Shown in pieces: positions 59,386-64,000 of a DNA stretch of 64,000 bases. Below the pieces are notes generated by a model that was given only the letters and a program-made list of their open reading frames with translations, was not told the origin of the DNA and ran no database searches. A program made the translations under genes and the position numbers. Source of the DNA: Rhyzopertha dominica (Eukaryota; Arthropoda; Insecta; Coleoptera; Bostrichidae); contig QCXZ01000041.1 of NCBI GenBank assembly GCA_025024175.1, forward strand, positions 15,495,786-15,559,785, written 5' to 3'. How positions within the stretch are numbered: position 1 is the stretch's first letter; every line of letters starts with the position of its first letter.

Positions 59386-60724
59386 AGAATGATGGTGTTC
59401 TCGTTGCTTGCCATTTGGGCTTCCTTTCTAAAAGATACATCCGTACATCTTGGATACTTGTATTGTTCACTTTTTATTGATTTTCTTTATATGATTGAGT
59501 CATTTCTGTACCCAAAGATATGGCTTGTACTTTCTGTACTGTAGGTTTAACAACCATAAGATAGATACTGTCCCTTGGCTTAGATAGGACAAAATATTTA
59601 AAATGAGATAATTTTTACATACTACTGAAATCTCCTCCAATGCTTTTTCAAGCTTGCTTATAAATGTACTGTAGGTGGTCAGTACAGATTAACAATTAGT
59701 AGTCTTAACTCTAGAAGATTTAACTTTACTCAACTATGAGATGTGGCTATGCCACTCTGGGAATTTTGAAACTTAACAATAAAGTACGTTATACTTAAAC
59801 AAAATGGACAAGCTCAAACTATTGAGTATATTACCCTTGTGTATACATATTATAGTGTGCTCACCTACATTGCGAAAAAACGGACAGATTTTGGGGGCGA
59901 AATGCGAGTGTTTCTGGGGGCAGACATTTGATGGCGCTGTAACGAATTTGTAAAATAGAAGTATTTGACGTTACTGGCATTTTGAGTACCCCTCATGTCC
60001 CCTACTTTAAAACCGTTCCTTTGAAGATGTTGCCAAGTGATGCTATAGTTATGCGAATGCAGAATACGAGTTCCAATCATAAATAGTATATCCATATAAA
60101 TTTGTATTATAATACGTATTAAAAGCAAAATCTTATGTCTTATGCAGCCATACTGTCTTACAAATCATTTTTTAGTTCGTATAATGAACTTGTAATCTCC
60201 GTAAATGTTCGTGTACTTATATGCAAAATACAAACTGCCAACATAGCTTTCTAAGAGTAACGCCTACGCCTATCGCAGGATATCCCATTAAAAGATGAAC
60301 TCGGTTTTTTATAAATGCTTGGGTTGTTATTCTTCGTACGTTTTATTGACTACCTATTTATAAGTACTTTGTCTACAGGCAAAAGAAATCAGGTCATTCA
60401 ATATTACGTTTACTGTCCCGCAGCAGTTCAAATCTCAGATATATGTTTTATTATAACCAGACGATCTGTGCGATAATACTTTGAAAAACAATCAAACAAG
60501 CAATAAAACAGTCTTGCAAGCCTTGACAAACGAGACTCCCGAAGATAGGTCGTGTGAGGGTAGGTCAGGCTACAATGTTTGTTATTTCATCGACTATGTA
60601 GTAAATGAGATACTGTTTCGGACACCTAATGTAACATAATAAGAGATGTGCTGTGATAACTCTAATAGGAAGAATAGGAACTTATGTTCAAAAACTTGAA
60701 GATAATTAGGTAAAGAGACAAATA
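59386..60724. other. No gene; contains the left arm of a 30-bp inverted repeat
   Basis: The sequence at 59835-59864 is the exact reverse complement of 63799-63828. No exon or transposase recognised in this stretch. Confidence 0.5.
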
Positions 60725-62022
60725 ACGTATGTCTCAAAAGTTTTGGCACAAATTACTTTATTCAATTTTAACACGCAAAGATAATTTTACTTAAATTTTA
60801 ATTATATGCAAGGATTAACAATATTACAAACAACAAAATTAACAATTCAAATCAAATGAAGCGGCCCGTGCTCCTCAACAAGGCGCAACTTTCTGCGGAC
60901 ATCGCGCATTAGGTTTTGGACTACCTCGCCATCTACCTCTCTTATTTTTCTATAGATTCTACGCCTTAACTGCTCTTCATTTGCAGCTTGCCATCCTCCA
61001 TCGTAGACCTTTCTAGATAAAAGTGCCCAAAAATCTTCAAATGGACGAGCCTGGGGTAGGTTAGGGGGATTATCGTTTCTGGGTACAAATGGGATGTTAT
61101 GAGCGTTAAGCCAATTTTGAGACTCGCGTGCGTAATGGCAAGAAGCTAAATCTGGCCAAAACATTATGATGTCTTCAGCATGATACTCGTGAATAAAGTC
61201 AGCCAATTTGGTCAGACAGTTTTGAATATAGCGCTGACTGTTTATTGCTTCGCCCTTTACACGTCCGACATAAGGCCTGGATATTCCCGCAGTGGAAATG
61301 ACACACCAAACTAAAATTTTGTCGGCGAATTTCGCCTTTTCTTTATATTTTACATTGTCTGGACAGTTTTCTATGTTGTCGGTATAAAACCCATCATTTC
61401 CCTTCATCTCCGAATTGCCCAGTGTAAAATATTTTTCGTCGTCCATAACGATGATTCTGTCGTTTGCAAAATGGATCCGCCTTAATGCCCGACAACATCG
61501 TGGTATCCGTGCCAACTGATTTTCCGTATATTTTGGACATTTTCTTCGTTTTCGATATTCTACAGCATTTCTGACCAATTCCCTCGAAACTGTGTCCTTA
61601 GAAGTGCGATATTCACGTGCCAATTTCCTGAGAGACACTCCAACTCTATTTTTAGCCCTTCTCACCAATCTTTCTGCTCTCTCTTGAGTAAAAATTCTTG
61701 GTCTTCCACTTTTTGGTAAATTTAGGCATGGTATACCTTGCTCACACTCAGCTATTGTACGATAAATAGTACGGCGAGCGATATTTTGATCTTCGAACAA
61801 GCGTACTATCTCTGGTTTTGGCAACCGCCCAACCAAAGAGTATATACTTTTCCGAAGATCTAATTTATAAGACATTTCTATGCAAATATTACTTAAAACT
61901 GAGCTGTCACAATAAAGAGAATCGATTGAAGAATTTTTGTTTCCAAAGCCATTTCGATGTGTTATCATTATCGCCAGTTTTAACGCCAGTGAATGTTGTG
62001 CCAAAACTTTTGAGACATACGT
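60725..62022 (-). mobile_element. DD37E Tc1/mariner-superfamily transposon, apparently intact
   Basis: 1298 bp. Terminal inverted repeats ACGTATGTCTCAAAAGTTTT (continuing GGCACAA) at both ends, flanked by TA target duplication (60723-60724, 62023-62024). The minus-strand transposase frame is uninterrupted. Both ends and the frame look complete, so the copy may be recent. Confidence 0.93.
60847..61875 (-). CDS. Transposase, Tc1/mariner superfamily, DD37E type
   Basis: 342 residues from the chosen start MSYKLDLRKSIYSLVGRLPK at 61875; the frame stays open upstream, but that part would run into the inverted repeat. N-terminal paired helix-turn-helix regions include RRTIYRTIAECEQG and VSLRKLAREYRTSKDTVSRE, with a GRPR hinge (KSGRPRIFTQ). 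Catalytic residues: Asp in IIVMDDEKYF, Asp in WPDLASCHYA, Glu in ARPFEDFWALL, with 37 residues between the last two, the spacing of the ITmD37E group. The enzyme would cut at the element ends and insert at TA. No stop or frameshift is present; activity cannot be told from sequence alone. Confidence 0.92.
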   Translation of the reverse strand: MSYKLDLRKSIYSLVGRLPKPEIVRLFEDQNIARRTIYRTIAECEQGIPCLNLPKSGRPRIFTQERAERLVRRAKNRVGVSLRKLAREYRTSKDTVSRELVRNAVEYRKRRKCPKYTENQLARIPRCCRALRRIHFANDRIIVMDDEKYFTLGNSEMKGNDGFYTDNIENCPDNVKYKEKAKFADKILVWCVISTAGISRPYVGRVKGEAINSQRYIQNCLTKLADFIHEYHAEDIIMFWPDLASCHYARESQNWLNAHNIPFVPRNDNPPNLPQARPFEDFWALLSRKVYDGGWQAANEEQLRRRIYRKIREVDGEVVQNLMRDVRRKLRLVEEHGPLHLI

Positions 62023-62488
62023 TAATAAGAATAAATGGATCTGTTGTTAATGTTTTATAACCAAATACGTCTTTAAAATCTATTTCCAAATTAAATTTTC
62101 GCAAAACCAATAATACATAGGTAAATGCCAGCATTTCAACCTCTCCGCTGAACTCTTCAGTGGCTTAACAACTATAACTAATCAAAACACTAAAAGCCAG
62201 TCAAACATATGGGGAAGAATTTGTTTATATTACATATTCGGCTATTCTCTTGTGTTAAGTGGGTTATTTCGAGGTGTAAGATCTGTATTTAGAAGATGGT
62301 TTAAAATGCGTTTAATATAGATAAATAGCCTCTAAGGGGATCAAGTTGGACACGTGTTAACAGTTTTATATTTTTGACGTTGGTTATGATAAATCCGGCA
62401 TCTGCTGCTTCCATATTATGCAGTTCTAGTGGGGACTTTTCTCTGTCTCCATTGTTTACGTGATGCATATTATAGCCTTTGAATCTAA

Positions 62489-63077
62489 AGCTGGATTCAC
62501 ATTATTAACAATTTGTGTTGTGTGCCGTTCGTAAGCGCTCGGCCTGTGCGTCAAAAAAGCATCACCTTCAGAGATTTGCAGCTGATTTTAGACTTCAGGA
62601 AATACTGTCATCCCAACTGCTTGCTTTTCTGTTATACAGTGGTTTGTTATAGAAGTCTTAATCTTTTTTTTTATTTTTCTGGTTATTTTGTTTTGATATC
62701 AAATTATACAGGACAATGAATGTCACACATCTTCTTTGGACCAGTTACACTAGCAGTAATTCAGAGAATTCAAACATCTGACATGAAGACCTGATGCCCT
62801 GATGTCAACAGCAAGAAAATATTCATTGTGCTTAGTATGTGTTTTGCAGCAAATCTTGTTTTCATTTTTGAAGCGTCTACATAGCGTTTATGTTTTAGCG
62901 CAAATTCCTTTTGATGTTAGTCCAAAAAAACCACCAACCGACGGATAGCGTGCATCATGCGCGACAGATATTTTTACATTGATTTTTATGCGCCGCACAC
63001 GTATGCTCTACGTTATTAAAATACATTTTTACGGCCCACACTGCACAACGCAAATTTTTACTAATGTGGACCCGGCT
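62489..63077. mobile_element. PIF/Harbinger-type non-autonomous element
   Basis: 589 bp, bounded by TAA target duplications (62486-62488, 63078-63080). Inverted ends: AGCTGGATTCACATTATTAA at the left, the complement of ACTAATGTGGACCCGGCT at the right, followed by AATTTGTGTTGTG against AATTTGCGTTGTG. No transposase. It differs from the other two Harbinger-type families in this window. Confidence 0.85.
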
Positions 63078-63190
63078 TAATACTTAAGCACCTATATTGT
63101 GTTTGGCCTGTGTACTTTTTTCATATGGGGAGCATTTAATTTCATAAATTCCATATTAGTTTAACTTTTAACACGTCTTCTTTATCCAAA

Positions 63191-63345
63191 ATGTTACCTA
63201 ATAGGATTGTTAATATACAGATAGATAGTAATCTTCAATATGTTCAATACAAATTAAAGTTAAAAAATTCCTTAATATTAAAAAGCTATGCTTTACCAAA
63301 AATTCATAAACTACGAAATAAATATCAAAGTAGGTATAGTCGCAA
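63191..63345 (+). pseudogene. Penelope-type reverse transcriptase scrap
   Basis: A plus-strand frame of 67 codons contains SYALPKIHK, close to the YGLPKIHK motif of Penelope-like reverse transcriptases. The flanking residues are degraded and nothing else of the element is visible nearby. Confidence 0.55.
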
Positions 63346-63828
63346 ATGTAAACGCTCCTACCTAATTAGCCAAATTAACAAAATTCGTCTATAAATTGCC
63401 AGCGATCTTTGTATGAAACAGTTTTTTAACATACAGATTTTATTAATAGCCATTGCGTATCGGAACTTATCAATTTGCATGACATGGTGTGCGGAATCGC
63501 GAAAGTCGAAAATGCTCATTTTTCGATGGCTCGTGCAGGTGCACGTATATCGTATATCAATCACGCTGTTATTAGAAGTTGTTTGATCCCCGCGTTCCCT
63601 CACCCTCGTTCCATGGACGTGTTCGTGTAATGCAAACGTTTTATGGAAGGGGTACAGTCTGATATTCCCTTTTAACAAAATTCAAAGCTCCGATTTACCG
63701 CATTTAATACCATGTAGCAGTTTCAATGTTTACCGCTACGTACCGCCACCATACAGAGATAAATTAGTAAAATAGGTGTCCGCGATAAATCCCAAAAAGT
63801 GAGCACACTATAATATGTATACACAAGG

Positions 63829-64000
63829 ATATTATTCATACTAGAACTTTTAAGAAGAAATCACAGACACAGGTCAGCCTTTTAAATCAGAATAAAAATT
63901 TTCTTTAATCCTAATGAATGCATGACAAAATTTAAACTAGTACAAAAAATGTAATACAAATTAATTAATTTAATGGCATAAGGAGACCAAAACTTAACAG
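63829..64000. other. Window end, nothing recognised
   Basis: AT-rich sequence without a supported exon. Confidence 0.5.

Larger units (their letters stand above)
59835..63828. mobile_element. Unclassified ~4 kb unit bounded by a perfect 30-bp inverted repeat
   Basis: CCTTGTGTATACATATTATA (continuing GTGTGCTCAC) at 59835-59864 matches the complement of 63799-63828 at every base. Inside lie a DD37E element and a Harbinger-type MITE, both apparently nested insertions, plus a Penelope RT scrap. After removing nested elements about 2.1 kb remains without a recognised transposase. No target-site duplication is evident, so identity as a transposon is inference. Confidence 0.5.

Noticed and set aside
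63358..63678. 106-codon minus-strand frame near the window end
   Set aside because: No recognisable domain or splice signals, composition mixed; likely chance.
1..64000. CRISPR arrays, operons, riboswitches or bacterial-type defence systems
   Set aside because: No regularly spaced direct repeats, Shine-Dalgarno sites or prokaryotic gene packing; the DNA is clearly eukaryotic nuclear.

Overview
The window is AT-rich eukaryotic nuclear DNA: intron-containing genes with GT/AG splice sites, AATAAA poly(A) signals, and many transposons, with a few N bases from a draft assembly. The best-recognised proteins (hormone-sensitive lipase, the N-terminal acetyltransferases NAA20 and NAA50/San, a C2CD3-like centriole protein, a GAB/Daughter-of-sevenless adaptor) have an insect flavour. 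The transposons (DD34D mariner, DD37E element, copia, BEL/Pao, Ty3, Penelope, PIF/Harbinger) fit an insect, possibly a beetle; the order cannot be settled from sequence alone.

Layout. 1-3840 is a decayed copia-type retrotransposon with a 0.7 kb inverted-repeat element inserted between its pol remnant and its probable 3' LTR. 5550-6287 (-) is NAA20. 6959-12197 (+) is hormone-sensitive lipase in six coding exons. 14873-15480 (-) is NAA50/San. 16364-26272 (+) is a C2CD3-like gene whose second intron hosts a dead mariner. 29596-39623 (-) is a complete eight-exon GAB/dos gene: PH domain, Grb2 SH3 site and SHP2/Corkscrew tyrosines. 39.9-45.05 kb is a graveyard of BEL/Pao and Ty3-type debris with a PIF/Harbinger MITE. 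45148-54127 (+) is an unrecognised 419-residue coiled-coil gene whose introns hold a Penelope fragment and several foldback elements. 57168-57270 (-) is the last coding exon of a HECT ubiquitin ligase whose other exons I could not find and which probably lie beyond 64000. 58.5-63.9 kb is transposons: a deleted Harbinger, an apparently intact DD37E element, and a Harbinger-type MITE, the last two enclosed by a perfect 30-bp inverted repeat.

Organisation. NAA20/HSL and NAA50/C2CD3 form two divergent pairs, each sharing a 0.7-0.9 kb promoter region, so two catalytic subunits of co-translational N-terminal acetylation lie about 9 kb apart. All six gene 5' ends visible here carry two or more TGTCAA/CGTCAA-like words shortly upstream of the start codon. 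Apart from this the cellular genes have unrelated roles (lipolysis, protein acetylation, centriole assembly, receptor tyrosine kinase signalling, ubiquitination). I see no operon, CRISPR, phage or bacterial-type system.

All exon models come from reading splice sites and phase by eye; every model quoted closes in frame.
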